The notes: generated from the sequence alone by a model not told the origin. A stretch of 64,000 bases of DNA from Gemmatimonas sp. (GCA_025361705.1 JANYJW010000021.1:62001-126000); one strand, 5' to 3'. Shown: positions 1 through 10,471, counted from the stretch's first letter. A program made the numbers and translations.

Positions 1-1284
1 CTCAAGCAGGTGCGTGAGACCGCCGGCCTGCGCGTGCGCCTGCTCGACGGCGAAGAGGAGGCGCGGCTCGCATTCCGCAGTGCGCTGGCGCATTTCGACC
101 TTGGGCGCGGCCGCGCCATCGTGATGGACATCGGCGGCGGGTCGCTGGAACTCGCGCTCGCCGCCGAGGGCATCGTCGAGCGCTATGTCTCGCTGCCGTT
201 CGGCGCCGTCCGTCTCACCGAGGAGTTCCTGCGCGACCGGCCGGCCGCGAAGGGCGTCAAGAAGCTGCGCAAGTCCATTCGCGACGACGTCCGGCGCACC
301 ATTCCGGTGCGCGACTGGCGGGGTGCGGAGGTCATCGGTTCGGGCGGGACGTTCACGAACCTCGCGGGCATGGTGCTGGCGCGGCAGGGCATTCGCGTCG
401 CGCACAGCGTGCACGGCACGCGCATGCCGTGGCACGAGATTGAGCACCTGCTCGAGACACTGCAGGAACTGACCCCGACGGAACGCCTCGCCGTACCCGG
501 GCTCAACGCCGCGCGCGCCGACATCATCGTCGCCGGCCTCGCGGTCGCCGCCGAGGTCTGCGAGCGCATCGAACCGCGCGGCTTCGTCGCGTCGACCTAC
601 GGCATTCGCGAGGGCCTCCTGCTCGAAACGGCGCGCATCGCGCCGGTGGTCAGCGATCCGGGCGAGGCGCGAGAGCGGTCGGTCCGTGAGTTCGCCGAGC
701 GCTGCCACTTCGAGGAACCACACGCCCGACAGGTGCAGCGCTTGGCGCTTCAGCTTTTCGATTCCGTGGGCGCGCGCCTCGGCTGCACCGCCGCCGACCG
801 ACCGGTGCTCAGCGACGCGGCGCTGCTGCACGACGTGGGCTACCACATCAATTACCAGAAGCACCACAAGCACTCGTTCCACCTCATCCAGCACGCCGAC
901 TTTCTGGGCATGACGCCGGACGAGCAGACCGTCGTGGCGCACGTCGCGCGGTATCATCGCGGCTCGGCTCCCGACCGCGTGAAGCACGGCGAGTACGGCG
1001 CGCTGGAACGCACCACCAGGGCGCGCATCCAACGTCTCGCCGGCATCCTGCGTGTGGCCGACGGGTTTGATCGCGGGCACGCGGCGGCCGTCGAACGCAT
1101 TCGCGTGCGCTGGATGCGCCGCGCACTGCGCATCACGGCGCATCCCAGCGCCACCGCGCCGTCGATGCGTCTCGAGCTATGGGGCGCCAGCCGCAAGAAG
1201 GCACTGCTGGAGGAAGTGGCGGGCGCGCCGGTGGAAATCGTGGCGCCTGATGGGTCGGTGGTCGAGGACGGCGACGGCGCGTAA
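1..1284 (+). CDS. ppx: Exopolyphosphatase/GppA phosphatase with C-terminal HD domain (5' end outside window)
   Basis: This protein hydrolyses polyphosphate or pppGpp in the cytoplasm. The reading frame is open from base 1, and the first three codons (L-K-Q) precede a GTG at 10, so the start lies upstream and about 100 residues are missing. The visible part has the actin-like ATPase phosphate-binding loop MDIGGGSLELALA and a second glycine loop VIGSGGTF, both typical of the Ppx/GppA family. The C-terminal third carries an HD domain with LLHDVGYHINYQKHHKHS, as in long Ppx enzymes. It is followed by a converging PAP2 gene and lies near ppk1 and pit, which fits polyphosphate turnover. Family assignment is firm; the choice between polyphosphate and pppGpp as substrate cannot be read from the sequence. 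Confidence 0.93.
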   Translation, partial: LKQVRETAGLRVRLLDGEEEARLAFRSALAHFDLGRGRAIVMDIGGGSLELALAAEGIVERYVSLPFGAVRLTEEFLRDRPAAKGVKKLRKSIRDDVRRTIPVRDWRGAEVIGSGGTFTNLAGMVLARQGIRVAHSVHGTRMPWHEIEHLLETLQELTPTERLAVPGLNAARADIIVAGLAVAAEVCERIEPRGFVASTYGIREGLLLETARIAPVVSDPGEARERSVREFAERCHFEEPHARQVQRLALQLFDSVGARLGCTAADRPVLSDAALLHDVGYHINYQKHHKHSFHLIQHADFLGMTPDEQTVVAHVARYHRGSAPDRVKHGEYGALERTTRARIQRLAGILRVADGFDRGHAAAVERIRVRWMRRALRITAHPSATAPSMRLELWGASRKKALLEEVAGAPVEIVAPDGSVVEDGDGA

Positions 1285-1300
1285 TCGGCCGTCCAGCGCA

Positions 1301-1834
1301 TCAGTACCGAATGACGCTCGCGATGCTCAGCACGGTCAGCAGGGCGATGGCCTGCCCGGCCAGCATGTCGCCGGGGTAGTGAACGCCGAGGCGCACGCGC
1401 GACAGACCGATGATCGCCGCCAACGCAATGAGCGGCACGGCGAACGCCGGCATCGCCATGGCATAGGACGCTGCCACGGCCATTGCCGCGCTCGAATGGC
1501 CCGAGGGAAACGAGAACTCATCGGGCACGCGGGCCAGCGACCGCCCGTCCAGCGCCGACGCGGGGCGCTCGCGCACTGCGCGGCGCTTGACCAGTTGCAC
1601 GACGAGGTGCGACACCAGCAGGGAGCCCGCGGCGAGCACCGCGCCGTGCCGCACCAGGCCGCGCCCCACGGCGAACGGCACCAGCACGCAGGCGATGGTG
1701 CTCGTCGCGCCGCCCAAGTGCGTCACGCCTAGCCACGCGCGCCACCGCAGGGAGCGGGACGCGGGGTTCAGGGCAAGGCGGCTGAACAGCGCGCGGTCGT
1801 GCGTGTCGAGCCGCACCAGAAACCAGTCTCTCAT
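1301..1834 (-). CDS. PAP2-family membrane phosphatase
   Basis: This is a 177-residue integral membrane phosphatase of the type-2 phosphatidic acid phosphatase family. Such proteins dephosphorylate undecaprenyl pyrophosphate or phosphatidyl lipids at the outer face of the inner membrane. The three catalytic motifs are complete: K83-x6-R90-P91, P110-S-G-H113 and S145-R146-x5-H152-x3-D156. Several hydrophobic helices surround them. The start chosen is ATG at 1834, because the longer frame (to 1960) runs into the intergenic 9-bp repeat and adds no hydrophobic or conserved sequence. It is divergent from the GT4 gene. The substrate is not known. Confidence 0.88.
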   Translation of the reverse strand: MRDWFLVRLDTHDRALFSRLALNPASRSLRWRAWLGVTHLGGATSTIACVLVPFAVGRGLVRHGAVLAAGSLLVSHLVVQLVKRRAVRERPASALDGRSLARVPDEFSFPSGHSSAAMAVAASYAMAMPAFAVPLIALAAIIGLSRVRLGVHYPGDMLAGQAIALLTVLSIASVIRY

Positions 1835-1881
1835 CGCGCGAAGCATTCGGCTGGTAATGTCGCGGCATGCGGCCAGGTTCG

Positions 1882-1908
1882 CAACGACGGCAACGACGGC
1901 ACCACCAT
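1882..1908. repeat. 9-bp tandem repeat, core CAACGACGG
   Basis: Two exact units CAACGACGG and a third degenerate unit CACCACCAT lie between the divergent PAP2 and GT4 genes. The reverse complement CCGTCGTTG matches, at 8 of 9 bases, the repeat units inside the 3' end of the REC-HD-GYP gene at 45331-45366. Confidence 0.7.
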
Positions 1909-1929
1909 GCACGGCCCGCCACCGTGCGG

Positions 1930-1938
1930 TATCTTTCG
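1930..1938 (+). promoter_or_regulatory. TAnnTTTC box upstream of the GT4 gene
   Basis: TATCTTTCG lies 59 bp before the ATG at 1998. The same box occurs upstream of lon, the PLP-enzyme gene, the ECF sigma gene and dtd. It resembles the Bacteroidota -7 element TAnnTTTG. No clear -33 TTTG element was seen here. Confidence 0.4.
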
Positions 1939-1997
1939 AGGGCCGCGACGACGTCGCCATGCGATGGAGACCGCGACCAGGCCCTCTTCAATCCACC

Positions 1998-3155
1998 ATG
2001 CGCGTCCTGCACTGCACCGATACCTGGCCGCCACAAGTGAACGGCGTGACCGTTGTCACGACGCTCATGGTCGACGGCCTGCTCGAGCGAAACGTCGACG
2101 TCGCCATCGTGACGCCGCGATACCCGGCGCACACCAGGGACGTCGTGGGCATGGTGCGGCCCGACATCGCTCACCTCGAGCTGCCGTCCATGCAGCTGCC
2201 GGTGTACAACGATGTGCGCGTCTGCGCGCCGCTCGCCGGGCGCGTGGAGCGGTTCGTGCGTGACTTCCGCCCCGACCTGGTCCATGTCGACACGGAGTTC
2301 ATCGTCGGGCGGCTCGGCGCACGCGCCGCGCGCCGGCTGGGAATCCCGGTCGTCAGCTCGTTCCACACGAACTTCGCCGACTACACGGCCGCCTACGGCG
2401 CGCCATGGCTCCGCGGCGCGGTCACACGGGACATCCTGCAGTTCCACCGGCGCGCCCGCCATATCTTCACGCCGTCGTCGGTCACGAAGAACTGGCTCAA
2501 TGCGCACGGACTCCAGCACGTGGAGGTCTTCGGTCGCGCCGTCGACACCTCCGTTTTCTCGCCGGCCAGGCGCACCGGCGAGTGGCGCACGCGCCTCGGT
2601 GCCGACCGCGCCGTGACCATCCTGCACGTCGGCCGCCTCGCCGCCGAGAAGAACCTCGATCTCCTGCTCGACGGATTCGCGCTCGCCCGCCAACGGCTCG
2701 GCGCGCGCGTACAGCTCGTCATTGCCGGCGACGGCCCCGTCGCCGCGCAGCTGCGGGCGCGGGCCCCCGAGGGCACGACGTTCATCGGGTTCATCGATCG
2801 TGACCACTCGCTGCCAGGCCTGTACGCCTCGTGCGACGCCTTCCTGAACACGTCGACCACCGAGACGCTCGGCCTCGTCATCCTTGAGGCGATGGCCTCC
2901 GGATTGCCGGTCGCCGCCGTCGTCGAGGGCGGCATCGCCGACCACCTGCGCCACGACGACAACGGCCTCGCCATCGAGACCAACGCCGCCTCCATTGCCG
3001 CCGCCGTCGTGCGGCTCGCCGAGGAGCCCGCGTTGCGCGAACGACTCGGCGCGGCGGGCCGTCGCTGGGCCGAGCACCTGAGCTGGGACCGCGAACTCGA
3101 CCGGCTCGTGGAGCGCTACGCGACGGTCATCGCCGAGGCGCGCAGCGGGCCCTAG
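1998..3155 (+). CDS. GT4-family glycosyltransferase (MgtA/PimB-like)
   Basis: This is a 385-residue GT-B retaining glycosyltransferase that probably transfers a hexose from a nucleotide sugar to a membrane lipid or glycan. The N-terminal lobe starts MRVLHCTDTWPPQVNGV with the usual acceptor glycine loop, and FHTNF (122-126) is typical of the MgtA/SqdX/PimB branch. The donor lobe has GRLAAEKN (212-219) and the EX7E motif with E289 and E297. An in-frame ATG at 1959 would add 13 arginine- and proline-rich residues without homology character, so 1998 is preferred. The stop overlaps the converging ppk1 stop by 4 bp. The sugar and acceptor are not determined. Confidence 0.9.
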   Translation: MRVLHCTDTWPPQVNGVTVVTTLMVDGLLERNVDVAIVTPRYPAHTRDVVGMVRPDIAHLELPSMQLPVYNDVRVCAPLAGRVERFVRDFRPDLVHVDTEFIVGRLGARAARRLGIPVVSSFHTNFADYTAAYGAPWLRGAVTRDILQFHRRARHIFTPSSVTKNWLNAHGLQHVEVFGRAVDTSVFSPARRTGEWRTRLGADRAVTILHVGRLAAEKNLDLLLDGFALARQRLGARVQLVIAGDGPVAAQLRARAPEGTTFIGFIDRDHSLPGLYASCDAFLNTSTTETLGLVILEAMASGLPVAAVVEGGIADHLRHDDNGLAIETNAASIAAAVVRLAEEPALRERLGAAGRRWAEHLSWDRELDRLVERYATVIAEARSGP

Positions 3156-5260
3156 ACGACGCCGCCCTCTGGTGCCGCACGCGCGATGGTCGGCACACGC
3201 GACATCCCCCACGAGTCCCGCAGCAGCACGTTGTGCGACGCACGCTCGGCCTCGCCGGTCGGTCGCCGCTGCACCCATGTCCCGTCGGCGTGCAGGTCCC
3301 ACGCCTGCCGGTCGTCGGCGAGAAGGACGTCGAGCACCGCATCCACGCGGGCGTGCAGCGCACGGTCGAGAATGGGGACCATGGCCTCCACCCGCCGGTC
3401 GAGGTTGCGCGGCATCCAGTCGGCCGACCCCAGGTAGTACTCCCGGTCGCCGCCGTTCTCGAACCGCCACAGGCGCGAGTGCTCGAGAAAGCGCCCGACG
3501 ACACTCACCACGCGGATGTGTTCCGACTCACCAAACACCCCCGGGCGCAGGCAGCAGATGCCGCGCACCAGCAGGTCCATCTGAACGCCGGCGCCCGACG
3601 CCGCACTCAGCGCTCCAATTACCTGCCCGTCGACGAGCGCGTTCATCTTGGCCACGATACGCGCCGGCCGGCCGGCGCGCGCATGGTCCGCCTCGCGGGC
3701 GATGAGCGCGAGGAGCTTGGCGCGCAGCGTCACCGGCGCCACGAGCAGCGCGCGGTAGTCGCGCTGCCGCGAGAAGCCCGTGAGCAGGTTGAAGAGCTCC
3801 GACACGTCGGCCCCCACGGCCTCGTGACACGTCAGCAGTCCGAAGTCGGTGTAGGTGCGCGCCGTCTTGGAGTTGTAGTTCCCCGTGCCGATGTGCACGT
3901 AGCGCCGAATGCCGTCGGGCTCGCGCCGCACGACCAGCGCCAGCTTGGCGTGCGTCTTCATGCCGGGCAGGCCGTAGGCCACGTGCACGCCGAACGATTC
4001 GAGCGTGCGCGCCCAGGTGATGTTGTTCGATTCGTCGAAGCGGGCCTGCAGTTCCACGAGCACCGCCACCTGCTTGCCGGCCTGTGCCGCCTCCGTGAGC
4101 GCGCGCACCACCGCGGTGTCGCCCGACGTCCGGTACAACGTCATCTTGATGGCCAGCACGTGCTCATCGCGCGCCGCCTCGTCCAGAAAGCGCTCGATGG
4201 TCGCCGGGAACGAATCGAACGGATGGTGCACCAGGACGTCACGTTCACGCAGCACGTCAAAGATCGACCGCCCGTCGCGCAGTTCCGCCGGCGTCACCGG
4301 CACGAACGGCGGGTCGCGCAACTCCGGCAGGTCCAGCGCTGCCAGCGCCATCAGGTCGCCGAGATCCAGCAGGCGCCCGGGCTCGTGCACTTCGCGCTCC
4401 GTCAACGGCGCCATTTCGGGGTCTTCGGTCTCGCGCAACTCGCCAAGCAACAGGGCGCGCAGCGGCGCCGGCATCGCGCGCTGCACCTCCAGCCGCACCA
4501 CCTCGCCGAAGCGCCGCTGGAACACCTGCTCCTCGATCATCGCCAGCAGGTCCTCGGGCTCCTCCGTCGGCGCGATCTCGAGGTCCGAGAAACGCGTGAT
4601 GCGAAAGACGTGGTGGCCGATGATCTCCATCCCCGGAAAGAGCCGCCCGAGGTGCGCGCCGATGAGTTCCTCCAACGGCAGGTACTGCAGTGCGCGCACC
4701 GGCACCCAGCGCGGCAGCGACTTGGGGACCTTCAGGCGCGCGAAGTGCTCGCTCCCCGACTCGGGCTCGCGCAGCTCCACCGCGAGCGAGAGCGACAGGT
4801 TGGAGATGTACGGAAACGGATGCCCGGGATCGACGGCCAGCGGCGTGAGCACCGGAAAGACCTGCGCGTCAAAGAAGGCGTCCACGGCGAGCCGTTCGTT
4901 GGCGTCGAGGTCGCCAATGCGCAGCAGTCGCACCCCGTGCTCGGCCAGCTCCGGCAGCACCTCTTCCTCGAGGATGCGCGACTGCTCGGCCAGCATCTCG
5001 CGCACCGTCTCGTCGATGCGGTCAAGCAGCTGGGCGGGCGACACCCCGTCTGGCCCCGTGCGGCCGAGACCGGCAGCCACCTGCCGGCGCACGCCCGCCA
5101 CGCGCACCATGTAGAACTCGTCGAGGTTGGTGCTGAAGATCGAAAGGAACTTCACGCGCTCCAGCAGCGGCGTGCGCGTGTCCGCCGCCTCGTGCAGCAC
5201 CCGTGCATTGAACGCGAGCCACGACAACTCGCGGTTCAGTGTCCCGATCACCAAGGACAC
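3152..5260 (-). CDS. ppk1: Polyphosphate kinase 1
   Basis: Ppk1 makes inorganic polyphosphate from ATP at the inner membrane. The 702-residue length is normal. The N-terminal domain begins with NRELSWLAFNARVL and FLSIFSTNLDEFYMVRV, both diagnostic. The two catalytic histidines are visible: H437 in KTHAKL (autophosphorylated His of the family) and H594 in FLEHSRLW. ATP-binding segments KMTLYRTSGD and YVHIGTGNYN are intact. It lies 10 bp downstream of pit, which is itself coupled to a DUF47 gene, so phosphate import and polyphosphate synthesis look like one transcription unit in the order DUF47-pit-ppk1. Confidence 0.97.
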   Translation of the reverse strand: MSLVIGTLNRELSWLAFNARVLHEAADTRTPLLERVKFLSIFSTNLDEFYMVRVAGVRRQVAAGLGRTGPDGVSPAQLLDRIDETVREMLAEQSRILEEEVLPELAEHGVRLLRIGDLDANERLAVDAFFDAQVFPVLTPLAVDPGHPFPYISNLSLSLAVELREPESGSEHFARLKVPKSLPRWVPVRALQYLPLEELIGAHLGRLFPGMEIIGHHVFRITRFSDLEIAPTEEPEDLLAMIEEQVFQRRFGEVVRLEVQRAMPAPLRALLLGELRETEDPEMAPLTEREVHEPGRLLDLGDLMALAALDLPELRDPPFVPVTPAELRDGRSIFDVLRERDVLVHHPFDSFPATIERFLDEAARDEHVLAIKMTLYRTSGDTAVVRALTEAAQAGKQVAVLVELQARFDESNNITWARTLESFGVHVAYGLPGMKTHAKLALVVRREPDGIRRYVHIGTGNYNSKTARTYTDFGLLTCHEAVGADVSELFNLLTGFSRQRDYRALLVAPVTLRAKLLALIAREADHARAGRPARIVAKMNALVDGQVIGALSAASGAGVQMDLLVRGICCLRPGVFGESEHIRVVSVVGRFLEHSRLWRFENGGDREYYLGSADWMPRNLDRRVEAMVPILDRALHARVDAVLDVLLADDRQAWDLHADGTWVQRRPTGEAERASHNVLLRDSWGMSRVPTIARAAPEGGVV

Positions 5261-5270
5261 GGCGCGCCTC

Positions 5271-6305
5271 CTACCGGGTGAACGGCAGCATGCAGGCGTA
5301 CGCCACAGCGGCCACCGCGGCCGCAGCCGGAATGGTCACGATCCACGCCCAGACGATGCGCCCGGCCAGCCCCCACCGCACCGCCGACAGCCGACTGGTG
5401 GCACCGACGCCGACAATCGAGCCCGTGATGGTGTGCGTGGTCGACACCGGAATGCCGAACTTCGACGCCGTCATGATCACGATCGCGCCAGCAGTCTCGG
5501 CACAAAAGCCGCCCACGGGGCGCAGCCGTGTGATGCGCGAGCCCATGGTGTGCACGATGCGCCACCCGCCAAAGAGCGTGCCGAGCGAGATGGCCGAGTA
5601 GGCACAGAGCTCCACCCAGTACGGAATCCGCTTGGTGTCTTCGAGATAGAACCAGTGCAGCCACCCCGTCTGCCCAATGAAGTACTGCTTGGACGCCACG
5701 AGCAGGCCGACGATGATGCCCATGGTCTTCTGCGCATCATTGCTGCCGTGCGCAAACGAGAGCATCGCCGAGCTCACCAGCTGCCCCCGCCGGAAGATCT
5801 TGTCCACCCGGTTGGGCGTTGCCCGCTGGAAGAGGTTGAGCACGATCACCATGAGGATGAACGCCACGATCATGCCGAACAGCGGCGACAGCGCGATCGC
5901 CGAGAGCGTCTCGATCCACTTCGTGCCCCACGCCAGCGCGGGCAGGCCACCCTTGGCCACCGCAGCGCCGGCGAAGCCGCCGATGAGCGCGTGCGACGAA
6001 CTCGAGGGGATGCCGTACCACCACGTGAAGAGGTTCCAGATGATCGCACCAACGAGGCCCGCGCAGATGACCCACGGGTCGACGAAGCTCTGCACCACGA
6101 AGCCGTTGCTCACCGCCTTGGCCACGGCGGTGCTGCCGAAGAACGCGGCCGCAAAATTGAACGTCGCCGCCCAGAGCACGGCGGCAAAGGGACTCAGCAC
6201 GCGGGTGCCGACGATGGTGGCGATCGAGTTCGCCGAATCGTGGAAGCCGTTGATGAAGTCGAAGATGAACGCGATGCCGACGATCGCGAGTACGAACGCG
6301 ATCAC
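5271..6305 (-). CDS. pit: Low-affinity inorganic phosphate transporter, Pit family
   Basis: This 344-residue inner-membrane permease imports inorganic phosphate (as metal-phosphate) with cations. It has about ten hydrophobic segments and the two inverted family signatures: INGFHDSANSIAT near the N-terminus and SFAHGSNDAQKTMGII in the second half. The start is taken as GTG at 6305, two bases after the upstream DUF47 stop; the longer frame to 6359 would begin inside the DUF47 gene and add charged residues before the first helix. Pit next to a DUF47 PhoU-like protein is a common pair. ppk1 follows 10 bp later. Confidence 0.93.
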   Translation of the reverse strand: MIAFVLAIVGIAFIFDFINGFHDSANSIATIVGTRVLSPFAAVLWAATFNFAAAFFGSTAVAKAVSNGFVVQSFVDPWVICAGLVGAIIWNLFTWWYGIPSSSSHALIGGFAGAAVAKGGLPALAWGTKWIETLSAIALSPLFGMIVAFILMVIVLNLFQRATPNRVDKIFRRGQLVSSAMLSFAHGSNDAQKTMGIIVGLLVASKQYFIGQTGWLHWFYLEDTKRIPYWVELCAYSAISLGTLFGGWRIVHTMGSRITRLRPVGGFCAETAGAIVIMTASKFGIPVSTTHTITGSIVGVGATSRLSAVRWGLAGRIVWAWIVTIPAAAAVAAVAYACMLPFTR

Positions 6306-6307
6306 GG

Positions 6308-6922
6308 TCAGCCGTTCTTGAGCGAGATGCTCTCGAGCACGTTCATGACGTCCTCGCACTCATCCAGTGCATGCTCGAGGTTGTCGTACAACTCCTTCCA
6401 CTTGAGCACCTCCAGGGCGTCCGCCCCCGGCTGGCGGAAGAGCGCGCCGACCGCGTCGGAGTAGATGGCATCGCCCTCCTCCTCAATCACCTTGATGTCG
6501 CGTGCCGCCACGGCGATGGCCTTGGGGTCGCGCACCTGCTTTACCGCCAGCGCAATCCGATCGGCCGCCTTGAGGATCAGCGCCGAGAGCGCCTTGGCCG
6601 GCTCCTTGCGGTCGGTGACGTTGAACATCAGCGCACGCCGTGCCGTGCCGTCGATCAGGTCGACCACCGTGTCGAGCGATGTCGCCAGCAGGTGAATGTC
6701 CTCGCGGTCGAGCGGCGTCACGAAACTGCGGTCGATGCGGTTCATCACCTCGTGGGTGATCTCGTCCGCCTCGCGCTCGATCAGCTTGATCTGCGTCGCG
6801 TAGAAATCCATGCGGTTCGGCTCGTTGAACAACTGGTCGAGCACCGCCGCTGACTTGGCGATCTTGGTGCCGATCGCGTCGAACAACTCAAAGAAGCCTT
6901 CGTCCTTGGGGATCAGCCGCAC
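6308..6922 (-). CDS. DUF47/PhoU-like regulator of phosphate transport
   Basis: This 204-residue all-helical protein belongs to the DUF47 group of PhoU relatives, which partner with Pit transporters. Acidic metal-cluster motifs of the family are present: EREADEITHEV, TPLDREDIHLL and EEEGDAIY. The start is GTG at 6922 because a GGAG Shine-Dalgarno lies about 9 bases upstream and the protein then begins VRLIPKDEGFFELFD, the usual DUF47 N-terminus; the longer frame to 7021 adds a Pro/Gly/Cys-rich stretch with no family character. It is the first gene of the DUF47-pit-ppk1 unit. Confidence 0.9.
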   Translation of the reverse strand: MRLIPKDEGFFELFDAIGTKIAKSAAVLDQLFNEPNRMDFYATQIKLIEREADEITHEVMNRIDRSFVTPLDREDIHLLATSLDTVVDLIDGTARRALMFNVTDRKEPAKALSALILKAADRIALAVKQVRDPKAIAVAARDIKVIEEEGDAIYSDAVGALFRQPGADALEVLKWKELYDNLEHALDECEDVMNVLESISLKNG

Positions 6923-7147
6923 TGGCGCCGCTCCAACGGAATGGTGTCCTGGGAAGTCACGCCGGCAGCCGCCGGGCGTGCATGCCGGGGATGTCGTACC
7001 GCGAGCACCATCCCCAGCCACGAAAGCTACGCCACCACAGCGAGTTGCGCCAAAGCCACCGGCCGTTGCCCGCCGATGTAGCGAAACCGTTACAGTCCGG
7101 CAACGGTCGTTGGCAACGACGTCGGCAACGCCCGGCCGATCGCGCCG

Positions 7148-7927
7148 TCACGCCAGCGCGTCGAACTCATTGTGGGACAGCAGGATATCCCGCCGGCGCT
7201 GGAGCAACACCGGATTCTCGAACAGCCGGATCAGGGCAACCCCTGCCACGAACCCGCCAATGTGCGCCCAGACCGCCACCCCGCCCGCCATCTCGGGACT
7301 GGGCGACAGCAACTCGGGAATGCCGCTGAGCAGCTGCAATGCAAACCAGTACAGCAGCACGAGCCACGCGGGAATCGGGATGACCTTCAGGAAAACCACG
7401 AACCAGAAGAGCATCCGCACGCGCACCCTGGGGAAGAGCACGAGGTACGCCCCCATCACACCCGAAATCGCGCCCGACGCTCCGACCGTCGGAATCGGCG
7501 AGCGCGGATCGACGAGCACATGCGTTGCCGCCGCCACGAGGCCGCAGACGAGGTAAAATGCGAGAAAGCGCCGGCGTCCCATCACGTCTTCGATGTTGTT
7601 CCCGAAGACCCACAGGAACAGCGCATTGCCGATGATGTGCATCCACCCGCCGTGCAGGAACATCGACAGCAGCGGCGTGAGCACGTTGATGCGCTGGTTG
7701 TCGATGACGCACGCGAGATCCGGCCCGATCGGAACGCCCGACCCGAGTGGGGCCAGCCGGGTGAGTTCGCCGGGCACCATGCCCAGGTTGCAGACGCTCG
7801 CCGCCAGCAGCCGCTCGTCGAACCCGGCGCCCTGCACGAGTACCCACACCGCAAACATCGTGACGATCAGGAAGATCGTCGCGATGGGCACGCGGGCGGT
7901 GGGGTTGTCGTCAGAGATCGGGATCAT
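7148..7927 (-). CDS. Rhomboid-family intramembrane serine protease
   Basis: This 259-residue inner-membrane protein is a rhomboid protease that cuts transmembrane substrates. The catalytic dyad is visible: S151 in GASG (149-152) and H222 in AHIGGFVAG. Oxyanion-hole residues are in FLHGGWMHIIGNALFLW (H97 and N101). Six or seven hydrophobic helices are predicted by eye, with an unusually long soluble segment between the first helix and the HGGW motif. The start ATG at 7927 is followed by a short polar stretch and helix 1. Upstream is a 7-bp repeat array. No substrate can be named. Confidence 0.93.
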   Translation of the reverse strand: MIPISDDNPTARVPIATIFLIVTMFAVWVLVQGAGFDERLLAASVCNLGMVPGELTRLAPLGSGVPIGPDLACVIDNQRINVLTPLLSMFLHGGWMHIIGNALFLWVFGNNIEDVMGRRRFLAFYLVCGLVAAATHVLVDPRSPIPTVGASGAISGVMGAYLVLFPRVRVRMLFWFVVFLKVIPIPAWLVLLYWFALQLLSGIPELLSPSPEMAGGVAVWAHIGGFVAGVALIRLFENPVLLQRRRDILLSHNEFDALA

Positions 7928-7942
7928 TCGCGGGGGGCGGGG

Positions 7943-7991
7943 GGATGGCGGATGGCGGATGGCGGACTACGGACAGCGGACTACGGACGAG
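7943..7991. repeat. 7-bp-period array between rhomboid gene and dnaK
   Basis: Seven consecutive heptamers follow the pattern GGAYNNS: GGATGGC three times, then GGACTAC, GGACAGC, GGACTAC and GGACGAG. The period of exactly 7 continues although the units diverge. It starts 16 bases from the rhomboid start codon. Confidence 0.85.
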
Positions 7992-8110
7992 ATTCTACTT
8001 GGTGTTCGGCTTCAGGGTTAGACGTTCTTCTACTGCCGTATGGTTTCAGGAATCCTGCCGTTTCTGCCATTCGCCTCCACGCAAGTCGTTGTCCTGCCAT
8101 TAGTAACGCA

Positions 8111-8137
8111 CGAATTGCCTGAATTTCTGTCAATTCG
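8111..8137. promoter_or_regulatory. Inverted repeat in dnaK promoter region (operator candidate)
   Basis: CGAATTG (8111-8117) and CAATTCG (8131-8137) form a perfect 7-bp inverted repeat with a 13-bp spacer. The overall span is 27 bp, the same as a CIRCE operator, but the half-site sequence is different. It lies 10 bp upstream of the candidate -35 box. Confidence 0.4.
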
Positions 8138-8146
8138 GCAGGGCTT

Positions 8147-8174
8147 TTGTGGCCCCACCCTTGCCTGATAGTAT
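8147..8174 (+). promoter_or_regulatory. Possible dnaK promoter
   Basis: TTGTGG (8147-8152) and TAGTAT (8169-8174) are spaced 16 bp apart. Transcription would start near 8181, giving a leader of about 85 bases before the ATG at 8267. The match is moderate. Confidence 0.3.
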
Positions 8175-8266
8175 GGCCTAGTCCGGCGAAACCGGCGCCC
8201 CCGACTTGACGTCGGGACACTTCGCGGCGCGGCCGCCGTGCGAACATCCTACCAAACGAGGACCAG

Positions 8267-10198
<1,932 letters not shown>

Positions 10199-10210
10199 TC
10201 AGGGCTGATT

Positions 10211-10315
10211 GATGGCAGATGGCAGATGGCAGATGGCAGATGGCAGATGGCAGAAGGCGGATGGCGGATGGCGGATGGCGGATGGCGGAAGGCAGAAGGC
10301 AGACGTCAGATGGCG
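10211..10315. repeat. 7-bp-period array, forward arm, downstream of dnaK
   Basis: Fifteen heptamers run without interruption: GATGGCA six times, GAAGGCG, GATGGCG four times, GAAGGCA twice, GACGTCA and GATGGCG. It begins 12 bases after the dnaK stop. Confidence 0.92.
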
Positions 10316-10345
10316 GATCGGTGACGACATCGCCGCGAGGGATAT

Positions 10346-10390
10346 CAGCCATCCGCCATCAGCCATCCGCCATCCGCCATCAGCCATCTG
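10346..10390. repeat. 7-bp-period array, reverse-complement arm, upstream of htrA
   Basis: Six heptamers of CMGCCAT type (CAGCCAT and CCGCCAT) are the reverse complement of the array at 10211-10315. The two arms are separated by 30 bases. A transcript through the gap could fold into a stem of roughly 40 bp, so it may act as a dnaK terminator or RNA-stability element. Confidence 0.85.
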
Positions 10391-10471
10391 CTCTCCCCTC
10401 CCCCCCCCCGGGAACCTTCAAGCACGTCCCTGTGTCTTACCCAGCGAACCTTTTCACCGCATAGTTCCCCC

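Larger units (their letters stand above)
7992..8266. other. Gene-free leader region of dnaK
   Basis: This stretch is less GC-rich than the flanking genes. It contains repeated CCTGCC words, the inverted repeat at 8111-8137 and a possible -35/-10 pair at 8147-8174. An open frame across it on the minus strand (toward 7981) has no recognisable family and is mostly the shadow of dnaK. No canonical CIRCE element (TTAGCACTC repeat) was found. Confidence 0.5.

Noticed and set aside
3233-5281. 682-codon plus-strand frame opposite ppk1
   Set aside because: It mirrors ppk1 codon for codon with no recognisable motif; ppk1 has both catalytic histidines.
7928-8266. Mobile element or remnant gene in the low-GC gap before dnaK
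   Set aside because: No transposase frame, no terminal inverted repeats and no target duplication could be seen.
10211-10390. CRISPR array
   Set aside because: The repeats are 7 bp and contiguous, without unique spacers, and no cas gene is nearby.
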